DNA of 64,000 nt from Diploptera punctata (Eukaryota; Arthropoda; Insecta; Blattodea; Blaberidae): assembly GCA_030220185.1 (NCBI GenBank), contig JASPKZ010007430.1:265001-329000 (forward strand), read 5' to 3'. A program made the position numbers and the translations under genes. The stretch's first letter is position 1; every line of letters starts with the position of its first letter. Under the pieces are notes generated by a model. It made no database searches. It saw only the letters and a program-made list of their open reading frames with translations, and had not been told where the DNA came from. This document shows, in pieces, positions 1 to 10,439 of the stretch.

Positions 1-910
1 ATGCCATTTTTTCCTATGAGGATTATTTAAACGGTAGAGGGCGTATTACGCTCTTCAGTTGTCATGACTGCAACTGCTGTTGATGGTAGGAATTGTTTTG
101 TCCACCAGTGTAGTAGTGAATTGTATCTGTTTACAAATGGAGCGATACACCTGGAGTGAGTACACTGATATGTGTGGGCCTGTGTTGTTGGGGACTGTTT
201 AATTGGGACATATCTCCTACCTAGGCAATTAAATGGCAGGCACTATTATTTACATTCGATAGATTTAAACTATCCCAAAGAATATCAAAAATTCCTGTGC
301 ACCATACACTAAAACATAATTATAGAGGAAAAGTAAGCTAAATCAAGCTAATGGGTTCATACCCCATTTACAATTTTCTCGCCAGAGCATTGCCAAAATA
401 GCTGGAAGACGTCCCGCTTCCTACAAGACAACACATGTGGTTCCAACATGACGGGGCGCCGGCACATTTCAGTCGTCGTGTGCGTCGATTCTTGAACTAA
501 CGGTTTTCAGAAAAGTTGATTGGCAGAGGTGGTCCTGTACCATGGCCTGCTCGATCCCCAGATATGACCCCTTTGGATTTTTTGTGTGGGGAGAGATGCG
601 CAACCTTGTTTACACAACTCCTGTTGCATCAGAAAAGGATCTGGTTTCCCGGATAGTAGCAGCAGCAGGAGCAATTAACGATACTCCTGGATTTTTTGCC
701 CGTGTTAGACAGAACATGATCCGCCGGTGTAACCTTTGTTTACATGTCAATGGAGGCATTTTTGAACTTATACTGTAATTTAAGTAATTGCGTTGTGTTA
801 ATGTGTTCTCTTGGTAATAAAAAATGCAAGTGTTTGTTGGTTTAATTAATTTGCCGCTAGAGAAATCGTCCTCTACCGGTTTAAATAATCCTCATAGGAA
901 AAAATGACAT
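1..910 (+). mobile_element. Mariner/Tc1-superfamily DNA transposon relic with 41-bp terminal inverted repeats
   Basis: Bases 1-41 and 870-910 are near-perfect inverted repeats of each other (start atgccattttttcctatgag; the other end reads back the same with two or three changes). Between them is the C-terminal half of a transposase. The element may begin just before base 1, so its target duplication cannot be checked on the left. At about 0.9 kb it is too short to hold a full transposase of about 340 residues, so it is internally deleted and non-autonomous. Confidence 0.8.
402..777 (+). pseudogene. Transposase C-terminal fragment (mariner-like DDE), broken
   Basis: Translation from about 402 gives the motif QHDGAPAHFS, which carries the second catalytic Asp of the mariner/IS630 transposase fold. 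It is followed by WPARSPDMTP-D-F, the block before the third catalytic residue. The reading frame has an in-frame TAA at 498-500 and a frameshift near 570-580, after which the frame continues to a stop at 776-778 (MRNLVYTTPV and NMIRRCNLCL segments). The DNA-binding N-terminus and first Asp region are absent. It cannot encode an active enzyme. Confidence 0.8.
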
Positions 911-1059
911 TAGGGAAAATATTTGTTTTGGTGTCCCCTAAAACCTCCCAGAGTTTGTCGGTTTAAATAATTTTCACTCTGTAGAAAATAAAACCACTGA
1001 ATAGAATTTTCAGAAACATTTAGTAACTTAAAAATTTTGACATTAAAACGTTTGCATTA
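911..1059. other. Short AT-rich interval without assigned feature
   Basis: No coding motif seen. A short stretch near 955-985 loosely resembles the terminal sequence of the preceding mariner relic, but not well enough to call a second copy. Confidence 0.3.
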
Positions 1060-2310
1060 ACCGCGTCAAAACCTCTGTCGACTAGAGTTAGAATAGTCAA
1101 TTTATTCTGATCCACAGCTTCACGAATATCTTCAGTAATGTTAAGCAATGTGGATGCCGTGCTGTAACCAGCCCGGAATCTTTATTAGTAAGTGTCAAGA
1201 ATTTTGTGGTCATTACATAGTCGGTAATTTGTTTATTTATAATTAGTTCCAGTGCTTTTGATAACGCAGGTAAGACGCTGATAGGTCTATCAGTGTTGAT
1301 GGAAAGAAGATGTGTTTACTTTAGGGATGTACATGTGTTTTCTTCCATATGACAGGGTATACTGCAGTAATAATCTTCTTCTTGTAAGCCCACGTTTTCT
1401 TTGACGATTTAGGCGCTCTCCCCCTACAGGGAAGAATTTGAACCATACTAATTTAGTTAGACTTGTTTTCGTATAGATGCCATTTGAGTGATCCGTGGTC
1501 GGCGTTCCGCCTCATACTGACATGTAGGAAACCAAGGTAGTACTAGGACGGGAAAATTCGGTAAATTTTGCTTAGAGGCCTTTCATTCAGGCTTAAGGAT
1601 CTTTTACGAGCCTGAAAATCTTCAGACTCGGGACCCACGGCTTAAAGTCCCTCCCGGAGGACTTGCTCCTTGGATTTTTCCATCCTAAAAAAAAACATCG
1701 ACCCCGGCCAGGACCAGAGGCAAGGAGCATAACCACCAGTCCACCGCGGCCGACTGCAGTAATAATACATGCATTAAATATATGCTTAAGAGTTTGCAAG
1801 ATTTTGTTAATAAGAGTAATGCTGATACAGTCTACACCTATGGCTTTAGATTTAATTTCCCATAATGCTTTCTTTACATCGTCAGTGTTTATGCAAGAAA
1901 AGAAAAAAAAAACTTGTCTCATGTGGGAGCAAGTTCAGTCACCTATTGTCAGAGTAGTCTTTTGTAAGTGTTACATGTTTTACTATTTCTAAAGTATTCG
2001 TTCAGATGCTCAACAGAGACACTAGTCCCGCTGCGTCTGTCTGTCCTTTCCTTAGGCCCACTGTCTTAAGATTTTTATATTTCTGCAGATGGAATACCAG
2101 GGGCAGTAGGTCTATAATTATGTATGTCTTAAACTTAGCATTTCTTATTAATTGATTTGTTTTGTTCCTTAGTCGTTTGTATTCACTTACGTCAAGGTCA
2201 TATTTGTTGCGTAATGTAAGTATGATAGGCTAGATCTCTATCAGTCATTGGTGCCATCCAAGGTGCAGTTGATCGTCAAGCTCTCTTTGCTTTGAGAGGT
2301 GCATGCCTGT
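1060..2310 (-). pseudogene. LINE (non-LTR retrotransposon) reverse-transcriptase fragment, interrupted by a SINE
   Basis: On the minus strand, 1922-1767 translates to a block containing DDVKKALWEIKSKAIGVD followed by HIFNACIIT, matching the early fingers/palm part of Jockey/I-type LINE reverse transcriptases (family pattern: KSKATGxDGI then HxFNxxI). Upstream in that sense (2300-1990) a degenerate linker with EYKRLRNKTNQLIRNAKFK is visible, and downstream, beyond the SINE insertion at 1375-1752, decayed motifs such as RPISVLPALSKALE (about 1290-1250) continue the domain. Many stops and frameshifts are present. This is a dead 5'-truncated or internally rearranged copy. Confidence 0.75.
1375..1752 (-). 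mobile_element. SINE A, subfamily A1, minus orientation
   Basis: A tRNA-derived SINE. Read on the minus strand it starts with the head gcggtggactggtggttatg, has a type-2 pol III promoter layout, and ends in caagaagaag. It is bounded by an exact 14-bp duplication actgcagtaataat at 1361-1374 and 1753-1766, which proves insertion into the older LINE fragment. Length is about 378 bp. Confidence 0.9.
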
Positions 2311-2632
2311 CACATAACTGCGACTCTTTTCAAGTCAATTTAGAGATATTTAAAATATTATCAAAACATTTCACCAAAGTTTTTTAAAACCTGGAAACCG
2401 GAATATTATTGCAAATAATTGTACTCATCTGACGTTTTATCACCTAGATAGATAATATTTCTTTTGTAATTGGTATCTCAGTAGATTAGTTGATGGTTTC
2501 TGATTTTTTGTTGCTCCAATAATATTTAACCCTTCATTTTAAATTTCTGTTTAATTTGTATAAAATTAATTTTAAATATTCATTCTCTGACATGATCTTA
2601 CGTATATTTTTTGTACAAAATACTTTTCAGTG

Positions 2633-2689
<57 letters not shown>
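2633..2689. repeat. (ATT)n microsatellite, 57 bp
   Basis: An uninterrupted ATT/TTA run directly abuts the 3' end of the minus-strand SINE B at 2691, as at other SINE B1 copies in the window. It is best read as the SINE's 3' tail. Confidence 0.9.
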
Positions 2690-2690
<1 letters not shown>

Positions 2691-3396
2691 CATGTATCCA
2701 TAGTAATTCTGCCAGAGAGCAGGTCTTTCACTGCAATCATAGCATTTTCATGCTATGCTTTTGCAGCTCTACTAGGGAATTATAGGTGTGGTTTCCCGTT
2801 ACTTTACATACCGGCGAAGGATGATGATGGCCGGATGATTTTCGGGGACCGTTGGGCCCTAAGCTTCCTGACATTTGTCTTACAGATGAGGAAAATATCT
2901 ATCTATAATAGAGTAGCCCATTGTTGAGCCATAGCCTCTCCTTTGTAAGGAGTTACTAGACCAAGTTAATTTTTAACTACCTTATTTGCTCATAGATGTC
3001 ATGGATGGTATGCAGTCAACACCGACACAATGAGACATCTGACAGGCAACTAAGGTATTTTTACGACGTTGATGTCGGTAAATTTTGCTTAGAGGCCTCT
3101 TTATTCAGGCTTGAGGATCTTTTACGAGCCTGAAAATATTCAGACCCACGATTTAAAGTCACTCCCGGAGGACTTGCTCCTTGGATTTTTCCATCCAAAA
3201 AAAATCCATCGACCCCCGGTTGGATTTAAACCCGCGACCATCGAACCAGAGGCAAGAAGCATAACCACTAGTCCACCGCGGTCGATGAGGAAAAACCCCG
3301 AAAAAATCTCACTCAGGAAACTTGTCCCAACGGGGATCGAACCGGGACCCGCTGCGTGACAAGGCAGCATGCTACCTCGAGACCATAGCGGTGGAC
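2691..3396 (-). mobile_element. SINE B, subfamily B1, minus orientation, split by SINE A
   Basis: The tRNA-like head lies at 3295-3396 (minus-strand read: gtccaccgctatggtctcga, then a B-box-like ggttcgatcccc). The 3' part lies at 2691-2895 and ends in the conserved hairpin-forming stretch around agcatgaaaatgct and the terminal ctatggatac. The two parts were one element before SINE A inserted at 2896-3283, as the shared gatgaggaaaa duplication shows. Confidence 0.9.
2896..3283 (-). mobile_element. SINE A, subfamily A2, minus orientation, nested in SINE B
   Basis: It shares the SINE A head and body (minus-strand head at about 3283) but has a different 3' tail, ending near 2912 in a sequence that reads ggctatggctcaacaatggg on the minus strand. 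The 11-bp duplication gatgaggaaaa flanks it at 2885-2895 and 3284-3294. The tail shows TATCTATCTATA. Confidence 0.9.
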
Positions 3397-3405
3397 GATG
3401 GATTT

Positions 3406-3407
<2 letters not shown>

Positions 3408-3442
<35 letters not shown>

Positions 3443-3517
3443 CAACAATAACAGCAGCAGCTTAATTTTATCTGGCAGAGTTGAGGCCTTAAGGCCTCGT
3501 CTATCATTCAACCAGGT
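3408..3517 (-). mobile_element. LINE-A 3' terminal fragment with (AAT)n tail, minus orientation
   Basis: On the minus strand the sequence ends gaggccttaaggcctcaact...ctgccagataaaatta and then a GCT/GTT/ATT tail (3408-3453). The same 3' end is found at 18160-18205 after a LINE C-terminal ORF, so this is a very short 5'-truncated LINE. The aaggccttaaggcctc piece is a self-complementary hairpin conserved between copies. Confidence 0.75.
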
Positions 3518-3845
3518 GTTTAGTCTGGAAGTAATAACACAATATTAGGTCTAGTTTTCTGCAATCGTGCATATTAAAATGCATATTAGAATGTGACAAG
3601 CAGAGAAACGAGGCTTACTTGTATCTTACTTTCTCGTCCGCTGTTCTATATAAGGAATGAAGTATTTTCATGGGAACGTAACCTAGAACTTGCTTTACTT
3701 TTTATAGACCTCTTATATAATTCAAGAAAACACGTAATTTGTCCTTTAATGATTGTCAAACTTAAATAACAAGTCAATCATATAGCAACACGTTGCCACA
3801 AATTAACTGTATAAGCAATCAGGAACTTCATAACCCGCATTTTAG
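3518..3845. other. Interval without recognised feature
   Basis: AT-rich DNA; no open frame with recognisable motifs and no repeat match found within the window. Confidence 0.4.
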
Positions 3846-3849
3846 TCAC

Positions 3850-4165
3850 AGATATAGGCTAAGAAGTCCGTCACGCAGGAACTGTATAAACTAAGCGAAT
3901 TCCTCAGCAAGTAGAATTTATGGTCCCATTTCTCTGTTTTACGTAACATATCTCTTTTCTTAAATTGGATAAACTCAATTTCTGATGTCGTTATTTAAAA
4001 GTGTCCGACTGCAGTGAAAACAAATCATGCATAATCGTAAGTTATTACCTATTTGTATATTGTTGTATAATTTGACACCAAATTAAATAATATCTACCGA
4101 TTCACTGTTCCATTACTTTGTTAAAATATAAAATAAAATCCAACCAATGCATCATATAGGATACT
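3850..4165 (+). repeat. Dispersed repeat L, copy 1
   Basis: The block from aagtccgtcacgcaggaact through aagtgtccgactgcagtgaa to ccaatgcatcatataggata is matched by the reverse complement of 32870-33140, and shorter pieces recur at 9590-9665 and 10330-10425. No coding motif; no clear terminal repeats. It is probably a non-autonomous transposon of unknown class. Confidence 0.6.
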
Positions 4166-4625
4166 CTCCTACGAACCAAACATGCCGGTTGCTAGAGCAA
4201 ATTTTTATTTTCGGGTTTCTGATAAATCACCATTTTTAATAGTCGGATTTCGCTCACTTTTGGATAATACTTTCCTTGATCTATCTTACTTGCATTTACC
4301 GGTACTGAGTTTCGTTGTGAAACATAAACAATTGAGACCGCTAGAGCAATTCAGATGAGCTCCTACACGTAATGGTCCGATTTTTCCGGTTAACGAACTC
4401 GACCTTTTTTCTTTTTAATTAACTGCTATATGCTAAGTTTGGTTTTGATTCAAACAAATGCGATCACTAGAGAGGATTTTAAACTCTGGATTACACACAC
4501 TTTTGAGGGCCTGTCTGTGGATGAATAATCAGTTCAATACTGAGGCCACCTCTGAGACAATACGAACATTTAATACAAGACATACAATTCACTTATACTA
4601 AACAAGGTAAATATGATATGAATAA

Positions 4626-4725
4626 CTGTGATGATCAGACGGTGTTTGAGGACTATTTGGGCCTTAAAGTTTCCTGATATTTGTCTTACAGTTGAGAAAC
4701 AGTCCAGAAAAAACCTCATCCAGAA
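4626..4725 (-). mobile_element. SINE B body fragment, minus orientation
   Basis: The segment gatgatcagacggtgtttga to ctcatccagaaa matches the SINE B body (minus-strand gtgaggttttttccgg, cctgtaagacaaa, ggtccccgaa) with heavy divergence. The tRNA-like head and 3' tail are missing. An old relic. Confidence 0.6.
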
Positions 4726-5777
4726 ATATGTAATGCATAATGACTGAAATGGAATAATTTAAATTAAATTAGGCTTACATGTGATAAAAGTATAGGTTTA
4801 CATGTTGGAAATGAATCTTGGAAGTCTGATGTACTCATGAGACCGTACGAGCGGGGACAAAATCAGTTAGTAGACGGTCCAATTGACTGGGTTACACTAG
4901 TCGCACTCCGAATCGATTCTAACTGAGAGTTACTGAATCAAGGGTATTTAATACAACACAGTGTAACATGCACACGCAGAAAGACGATCTAACATTCACA
5001 ATCTCAACATTACAACTGACTCCTACTACTAGCAATCTGCGCGGAACGTGAAAGTGGTTTGCGGCGCAGGTCAATTTCCAAGGTGTTAAACTAAACAACT
5101 CATTATGGGAGGTAGCATTACTTTCACCATTTCTTCCCCGCAGAACCAACCAATACCAATATTTTCAGAATAGGCCTACTGAAACAACTTTCTTCAAAGA
5201 CGCACAGCTGGTCGCAGTCGAGAACCCTGTTAAATACAGTCAGGTTGATGAGTCCTGTCATAAATACTTGAGAGAAATAAAACGAAACTGAAAATTTCTC
5301 TAACGCAGAGAACTGTTCTACTTCCTAACAAACCCTTAAGTGTCAGGGACAAGTAGCTGCCCTTGTTAGCTCCCGTCATAAAAGCGACTCTATGCAAGAA
5401 ATTTCCGAGCAATTCTCTTTTCAAGTTATTTTAATCACATCGACTACCCTTCAAGCAGCAAACAAATCCATCAGCCTTTAGACTTTCCATAGAAACATTA
5501 AAAAGTAAGTTCTTAATATTTCTGATTCCATGGCATTACATTTTCAGCTCAAATCAGGTTTCGTACAATGTCAATTTTTAAAACTTGAAGCAAAGAAATA
5601 TTTTTCTAGAAAAAATAAAAATTATAGAAGTTTATCATTTTTATCGCTAGAAAATACAATATTCTAAAAAAAACCCGCAAAAATTCGTACAACGCTTCCA
5701 GACTTTAACAAACTCATTTAATAGTTACTTACGCAACAAGGGAAGTAATGTACTTACTTCCCAAATTGCGTATATAA
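4726..5777. other. Roughly 1 kb without recognised gene
   Basis: Short ORFs of 64-76 codons occur on the minus strand (4919-5149, 5230-5424) without family motifs or typical codon bias; I do not call them genes. A 23-bp near-palindrome gggaagtaatgtacttactt-ccc lies at about 5738-5760 next to the following MITE. Confidence 0.4.
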
Positions 5778-6220
5778 TTTTGTTCACTCCTGTACCTATA
5801 ATAATAATGCTTAAATTTTTACAATTTGTGTGAATTTATATCTTGGTCTGAAGAGTTTAATTGTTTGACAGCAAGGGAATGTCGATAAAACAATTGCAAT
5901 TGTTTATTGTTGTCTGAATTAGTGGCAGGAATTTTAAATAACAGTTTCAGACTGCATATTAATTACAGATATAATTAATTGTGATCTAGAGTAAGCAGCG
6001 AATGCTGCGGTTTATTTTCTATTACCAGCAAAGTGGAAAAATATATGTGAAGAAGTATATGAATATTTTGGTGTAAATAATTATTTTTCTTCCTTCGGGA
6101 AGTAAGTTGAGCAATTACATGCCATTATCAATGGATATCAAAGCCTCTCTGGTAAATTCAACTTACTTCCCTAAAAACAGAATAATAATTAGGCCATTAT
6201 TAGTATAGGAGTCAACAAAA
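5778..6220. mobile_element. Candidate MITE of about 443 bp
   Basis: The ends ttttgttcactcctgtacct (5778) and the complement of taggagtcaacaaaa (6220) form an imperfect inverted repeat of about 30 bp that continues into taataat. Internally, gggaagtaagt occurs at 6099 and in inverted form at 6161-6173. There is no ORF. The class is unknown and the target duplication is not clear. Confidence 0.45.
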
Positions 6221-6262
6221 GAAGTTGCTTTTATTAATAGACAACTTTCAAATTTATAGGTA

Positions 6263-7120
6263 ACTAGCCAATACCCGGCGTGCGCTGCTACTCCAAAATA
6301 AATGTTAATGACGTTTTTACCACCAGCCGTGCGCTATTATACTTTCCCGGGAATCTGCTTATCTCGATCTTCTTGTCATCAACAAAAGACAAAAATGGTT
6401 ATTATGAGTTATCCGTAGAAGATAAACATATGCTGTCGCGGACTTTTTTGTAGAGTTTTTTGAGATGTTCAATTCTGTGTACATTAATTTGGTATATTTG
6501 TTATGGTTTAGGCAGCGTAAGCCGTTTAAGCGTCAAAATCGGGACTTTATTTCACGTTTTTCACTACAAAGGGCGATTTTTAGCGGTGAAGGGGTTAAGT
6601 ATTACAACTCTCTTATAGTCTCTGTTCATCCCCGGAATCTCCTGAACATTTTGCAAAAAGCCCCATCTCAATCGGATAAACGGTATGACAGAGCACGCTT
6701 GCCCAGCAATCTACTTATCCTGATCTTCATGGCATCAATGAAAGACAAAAATGGTTATTGTGAGTTTTCCGTAAAAGATAAACAAATGCTGTCGCGGACA
6801 TTTTAATAGTTTTTTGAGATATTCAATTCTGTGTACATTAATTTGTTGTATTTGTTATGGTTTAGGCAGCGTAAGCCATTTAAGCATCAACATAGGGACT
6901 TTATTTCACGTTTTTTTCACTACAAAGGGTGATTTATAGGGGTGAAGGGGTTGAATATCACAATTCTCTTATAGTCTATGTTCATCCCGAGAATTTCCTG
7001 AACATTTTGCAAAAAAACTATCAAAATCGGATAAACAGTATGGCCGCGCATAGAATACAAACAAACAAACAAACAAACGTTGATTTTTATATATTAGATA
7101 ACAAAAACTCTTGCCTTTGA
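6263..7120 (+). repeat. Dispersed repeat M, tandem dimer, copy 1
   Basis: It begins with tagccaatacccggcgtgcg and ends with repeated CAAA units followed by tgatttttatatattagata. Inside are two tandem units of about 356 bp (the landmark gctgtcgcgg at 6432 and 6788). Same layout at 49130-49862 and, as single units, at 54662-54911 and 55468-55810. Translations of the units (for example YLLWFRQRKPFKRQ) repeat because the DNA repeats; they are not evidence of a gene. The element class is unassigned. Confidence 0.75.
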
Positions 7121-7297
7121 TTATATCCTTCGTTAAAACGCACTATAGTAAATTACTGTTTCAAGTTTTTTTGTCGTTTTGATCGAGATTGCTTAGTAAT
7201 TGGAATCACTTTTTTTTAAGATTATTTTTTTTTTCAACTTCATTAGAAAGATAGTATTATCTTATATGTTATATATTATATAACAATTATCCAAATC

Positions 7298-7340
<43 letters not shown>
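7298..7340. repeat. (ATT)n microsatellite
   Basis: Uninterrupted TTA/ATT run in AT-rich DNA upstream of a LINE fragment. Confidence 0.9.
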
Positions 7341-7341
<1 letters not shown>

Positions 7342-7382
7342 TGGACATAGAACTAATAACATTTAATAGAAAAATATAGAAT

Positions 7383-7539
7383 ACATTGGAGAGATATGCC
7401 CTACGAACGCCAAGCACCAGATGGCAAGAACTGTTTAATATTATAATCCGAGGGGGACAAGATATATACGTCGACCTTCAAAGACATGGCGTGAACAATT
7501 TGAGTCGGAACAGGTCAACAGATCTAATCCTTGAAGACG

Positions 7540-7581
<42 letters not shown>
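7383..7581 (+). pseudogene. LINE 3' end with (ATT)n tail
   Basis: The frame from about 7386 contains TPSTRWQELFNII and GGQDIYVDLQRHGVNN, followed by DLILEDD and then an ATT run (7540-7581). This resembles the extreme C-terminus of insect LINE ORF2 proteins (family pattern RPxxRWxDD...GxxWxxxAxDRxxW). Only the 3' end remains. Confidence 0.5.
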
Positions 7582-7587
7582 CATTAT

Positions 7588-8274
7588 CACTTTATACAAA
7601 CATTGAGAAAACTAAATATCTGTGTATAGGAGAAGAAATGGAAAATATAAATTTCATCAATGGAGAACTAAAACCTAGTATTGAATGCACTTATTTAGGA
7701 ACAAAATTAGACCATTCAGACGATAACACAGTGGAAATTAAAAATAGAATCGCACAAACAAAACAAGCAATAAATGCTTTAAACTCTGTTTGGTGGAGCA
7801 AAAATATTACAAAAAAATAGAAAATTACAAATATATCAAACCATAATTCAGAGCATTTTAACATATGGTGCTTAAGTCTGGCAAATTCCTACCAGGGAAA
7901 TGAAAAGAATTTTAAGTACAGAAATGGATGTTTTAAGAAGATCAGCTGGAAAATCTAGAATGGATAGAATACGAAATAAAGAAATAAGGGAAATTATGGG
8001 TGTACAAGAGGAGCCGGACATCATAGACATCATAGAAAAGAAAAGATTGCAGTGGTATGGTCATGTCAAACGAATGCCAGAGCAAAGATTGCCAAAAATT
8101 GTTATGAAATGGATCCCAATGGAAAGGAGGAAGAGAGGAAGACCGAAGAAAACTTGGATAGAAGGGGTACAAGCAGCTATGGATATCAGAGGAATGGAGG
8201 AAGATCAATGGATGGATAGAGAGGAATGGCGTTTGGTTTCCGGAAGACAGCGGCAGCTGCCATGATACCGGATG

Positions 8275-8316
<42 letters not shown>

Positions 8317-8317
8317 G
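7588..8317 (+). pseudogene. LINE ORF2 C-terminal region with 3' (ATT)n tail
   Basis: Two ORF pieces on the plus strand, 7588-7820 (motif CTYLGTKLDHS, then IKNRIAQTKQAINALN) and 7900-8265 (motif RLQWYGHVKRM, then KRGRPKKTWIEG), form one C-terminal LINE region separated by a stop and frameshift near 7820-7900. The family pattern is the post-RT domain of LINEs in which an Arg-rich WxGHVxRM block precedes a GRPxxxW block. The reading ends at 8266 and is followed by an ATT run (8273-8317), the LINE's tail. 5'-truncated, inactive. Confidence 0.8.
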
Positions 8318-8346
8318 CTTTAAGCTTACAGCTTATTGAATTCATT

Positions 8347-8739
8347 TTTTTTTTTCAAATGCCCCAGGTTTGTCTTTCGACATTCCTGGTTTCTCTCCTG
8401 GCATGGCGTACTTGTAACCCACTTCTGAGGTTGGGGCACCTGGAAGGCGGGGTTACGTTGCCCCGATGATATGATGGGTGATGTTGATGATGATGATGAT
8501 AACGGTGCGCCAGGAGAGTCCCTAATCCTAAACTTAACCTAAGATGAATATGAATGATGATTGCGATGGCCATATGATTTCGGGGACCCTTTGGGCCTTA
8601 AAATTTTCCTGACATTTGTCTTACAGGTGAGGAAAAACCCCGATAGAAACCTCACCCAGAAAAACTGTCCCGACCGGGGATCGAACCCGGGCCCGCTGCG
8701 TGACAAGGCAGCACGCTACCCCAAGACCACAGCGGTGGA
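8347..8739 (-). mobile_element. SINE B, subfamily B2, minus orientation
   Basis: Complete copy: the minus-strand read starts gtccaccgctgtggtcttgg, has the B-box ggttcgatccccgg, and ends ...cctggggcatttgaaaaaaa. Exact 15-bp duplication cttattgaattcatt at 8332-8346 and 8740-8754. The A-rich 3' end with no ATT run separates B2 from B1. Confidence 0.92.
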
Positions 8740-8754
8740 CTTATTGAATTCATT

Positions 8755-8934
8755 CATTAATTTATTATTTTTATTATTTATAGGTGGCCTTAATGTACTC
8801 TATTGTTAATGTACACACTACTTTGGCGTACGTAGGTGATGTATATTTAAATTGAGTACAGAGAGGAGTGTAGGATATGTGTATCAGTGGATATGTAGTG
8901 CAAGTGTGTTGTATGAGGGATGGAGTTAAGGGAG
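8755..8934. other. Short interval without recognised feature
   Basis: No gene-like signal; ORFs here overlap the following SINE in other frames. Confidence 0.3.
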
Positions 8935-9158
8935 AAGGTGAAATCCAGCGCCGACACTGCTCCTGCCAAATAGTACAAAATATACTGTCAGGCCTAACGT
9001 CCTTATCTAACGGACGAATCACTATCAACCGTACCACATACCGCCTCGGCATATGTAGGCTTTCTGCGTAAGGATAAAATTTCCAACTCTGCCAGGTTTC
9101 GAATCGAGCCTTCTGATCAAGAAGCTAGCATGCTAACCACTTTAGCTAGTGCCATGGA
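8935..9158 (-). mobile_element. tRNA-headed SINE N, minus orientation
   Basis: The minus-strand read from 9158 has an A-box-like tagctaaagtgg and a B-box-like gattcgaaacc spaced about as in tRNA genes, followed by a body reading cagaaagcctacatatgccg and then agtgattcgtccgttagata. It is the only copy in the window, so the family assignment is inference from the promoter layout. Confidence 0.5.
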
Positions 9159-9589
9159 CTACGTTTAAAAAGAAATTACAGATTTTTTCAGCCCTGTATG
9201 CTTTGGTAAGTTTTCTTGTTACTACAGTCATTTTTATGTAGCATGCCTTAATTTTTTAGATCAAATTCAGTCACATGGGTAGAGGGCTATAAACGAAGTA
9301 TTTTAAGATACTGAACCAATGATAAATAAATTAATATTTAATTTTTATGGCCATAAACTATTTACATCATCATTGCAATAATAACAACTTACAGCTCAGA
9401 GAAAGTGTTCAAATGGCTACCACCAGTCTCAATACATAGTGGACAACAGGGCATAATATTTTCCCACACTCTTTGAAAGATACCTGGTGTCTACTGTGTA
9501 CAATGATACAGCATCCTAGACAGTTTCTCGTCGTGTCTGTTGGGTTTCAAACACACGACTTGATGTGCTCCATGAGAAAAAAGTCAGTC
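9159..9589. other. Interval without recognised gene
   Basis: AT-rich; no coding motif or repeat match noted. Confidence 0.35.
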
Positions 9590-9665
9590 ACGTAGGAACT
9601 TCGTAAACTAAGCGAATTCCTCAGCTAGTCGAATTTATGGTCCGACTTTCCAGGTTAACGGTATG
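9590..9665 (+). repeat. Dispersed repeat L fragment
   Basis: cagtcacgtaggaacttcgt through ctaagcgaattcctcagcta matches the first part of repeat L at 3870-3920. Confidence 0.6.
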
Positions 9666-9670
9666 AATAT

Positions 9671-9765
9671 ATATAAAACGGGATTTGAACTCAAGACCTC
9701 TAACTTTATATATTTACATGTTAGTGCGCTATCAACTGCGCTACTCAGGCATCCCAGCATAACCA
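9671..9765 (-). mobile_element. tRNA-like SINE T head, copy 1, minus orientation
   Basis: The minus-strand read contains gggatgcctgagtagcgcag (A-box region), then ttagaggtcttgagttcaaa-tccc (B-box region). The spacing is that of a tRNA gene, but the arms do not all pair and it ends in an AT-rich tail, so a SINE head or tRNA pseudogene is preferred to a working tRNA. A second copy lies at 9904-9990. A 26-bp (TA)n run (9771-9796) follows on the plus-strand side. Confidence 0.6.
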
Positions 9766-9903
9766 CCTTTATATATATATATATATATATATATAAAGAT
9801 TATCACGAGAGGCAGCGGGACATCGGTCATTTAAAGAGAATGTTTATTTTAAATTAGTAATGCTTCATTTCGATGTTATAATTAAATTTTGACATGAAAA
9901 GAA

Positions 9904-9990
9904 AAATAAACCCCTGAACTGGGATTTGAACCGGAGACCTCTAAATTTATACGTTAGTGCTCTGACAATTGCGCTACTCGGGTGTCCCAG
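9904..9990 (-). mobile_element. tRNA-like SINE T head, copy 2, minus orientation
   Basis: Matches copy 1: minus-strand gggacacccgagtagcgcaa, then tttagaggtctccggttcaa-atcccag. About 140 bp of unrelated-looking DNA separates the two copies, which are in the same orientation. Confidence 0.6.
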
Positions 9991-9994
9991 CACC

Positions 9995-10306
9995 CATCCA
10001 TAGTAATTCTGCCCGAGGGCAGGTCTTTCGCTGCAATCATAGCATTTTCATGCTATGCTTTTTACTAGGGAATTATAGATGTGGTAGCTTCCCGTTGCTT
10101 TCCACACCGATGAAGGATGATAAGGATGATGGTGATAGCCGGATGATTTTCGGGGACCGTTGGGCCCTAAGTTTCCTGACATTTGTCTTACATGTGAGGA
10201 AAAAACCCCGCAAAAACCTCACCCAGTAGCCTGTCCCGACCGGGGATCGAACCCGGGCCCGCTGCGTGACAAGGCAGCACGCTACCTCGAGACCACAGCG
10301 GTGGAC
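9995..10306 (-). mobile_element. SINE B, subfamily B1, minus orientation
   Basis: Full-length with the B1 tail (atccatagtaattctgcccg on the plus strand at 9995) and the head at 10306. The body is the alpha type (gggccctaag, gccggatgat). It abuts a (TA)n run at 10307-10331. Confidence 0.92.
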
Positions 10307-10329
10307 TTATATATATATATATATATATA

Positions 10330-10425
10330 TATTCAAATTGAAGAAACTCAATTTCTAATACCAACTTATTTAAAAGTGTCAAGACTGAAGTGAAAACAAA
10401 TCATGTATAACCGTAAGTTACTATA
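10330..10425 (+). repeat. Dispersed repeat L fragment
   Basis: aaactcaatttctaatacca through aagtgtcaagactgaagtga matches 3975-4065 of repeat L copy 1. Confidence 0.6.
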
Positions 10426-10439
10426 CATAAAACATTAAA

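Noticed and set aside
3140..3511. Minus-strand ORF with a run of leucines
   Set aside because: It translates an ATT/AAT run and SINE sequence; not a gene.
6465..7120. ORFs with FRQRKPFKRQ-type sequence
   Set aside because: They recur only because repeat M recurs; the DNA repeat, with tail and tandem units, explains them.
6263..7120. A CRISPR-like array
   Set aside because: Units are about 350 bp without short spaced repeats, and the sequence is eukaryotic.
8355..8573. Histidine-rich ORFs over SINE B copies (here, at 31766 and at 58811)
   Set aside because: They translate the ATC/GAT-rich part of SINE B; no protein conservation is expected.
9671..9765. A functional tRNA gene
   Set aside because: The arms do not pair fully and a second decayed copy lies nearby, as expected for a SINE head.
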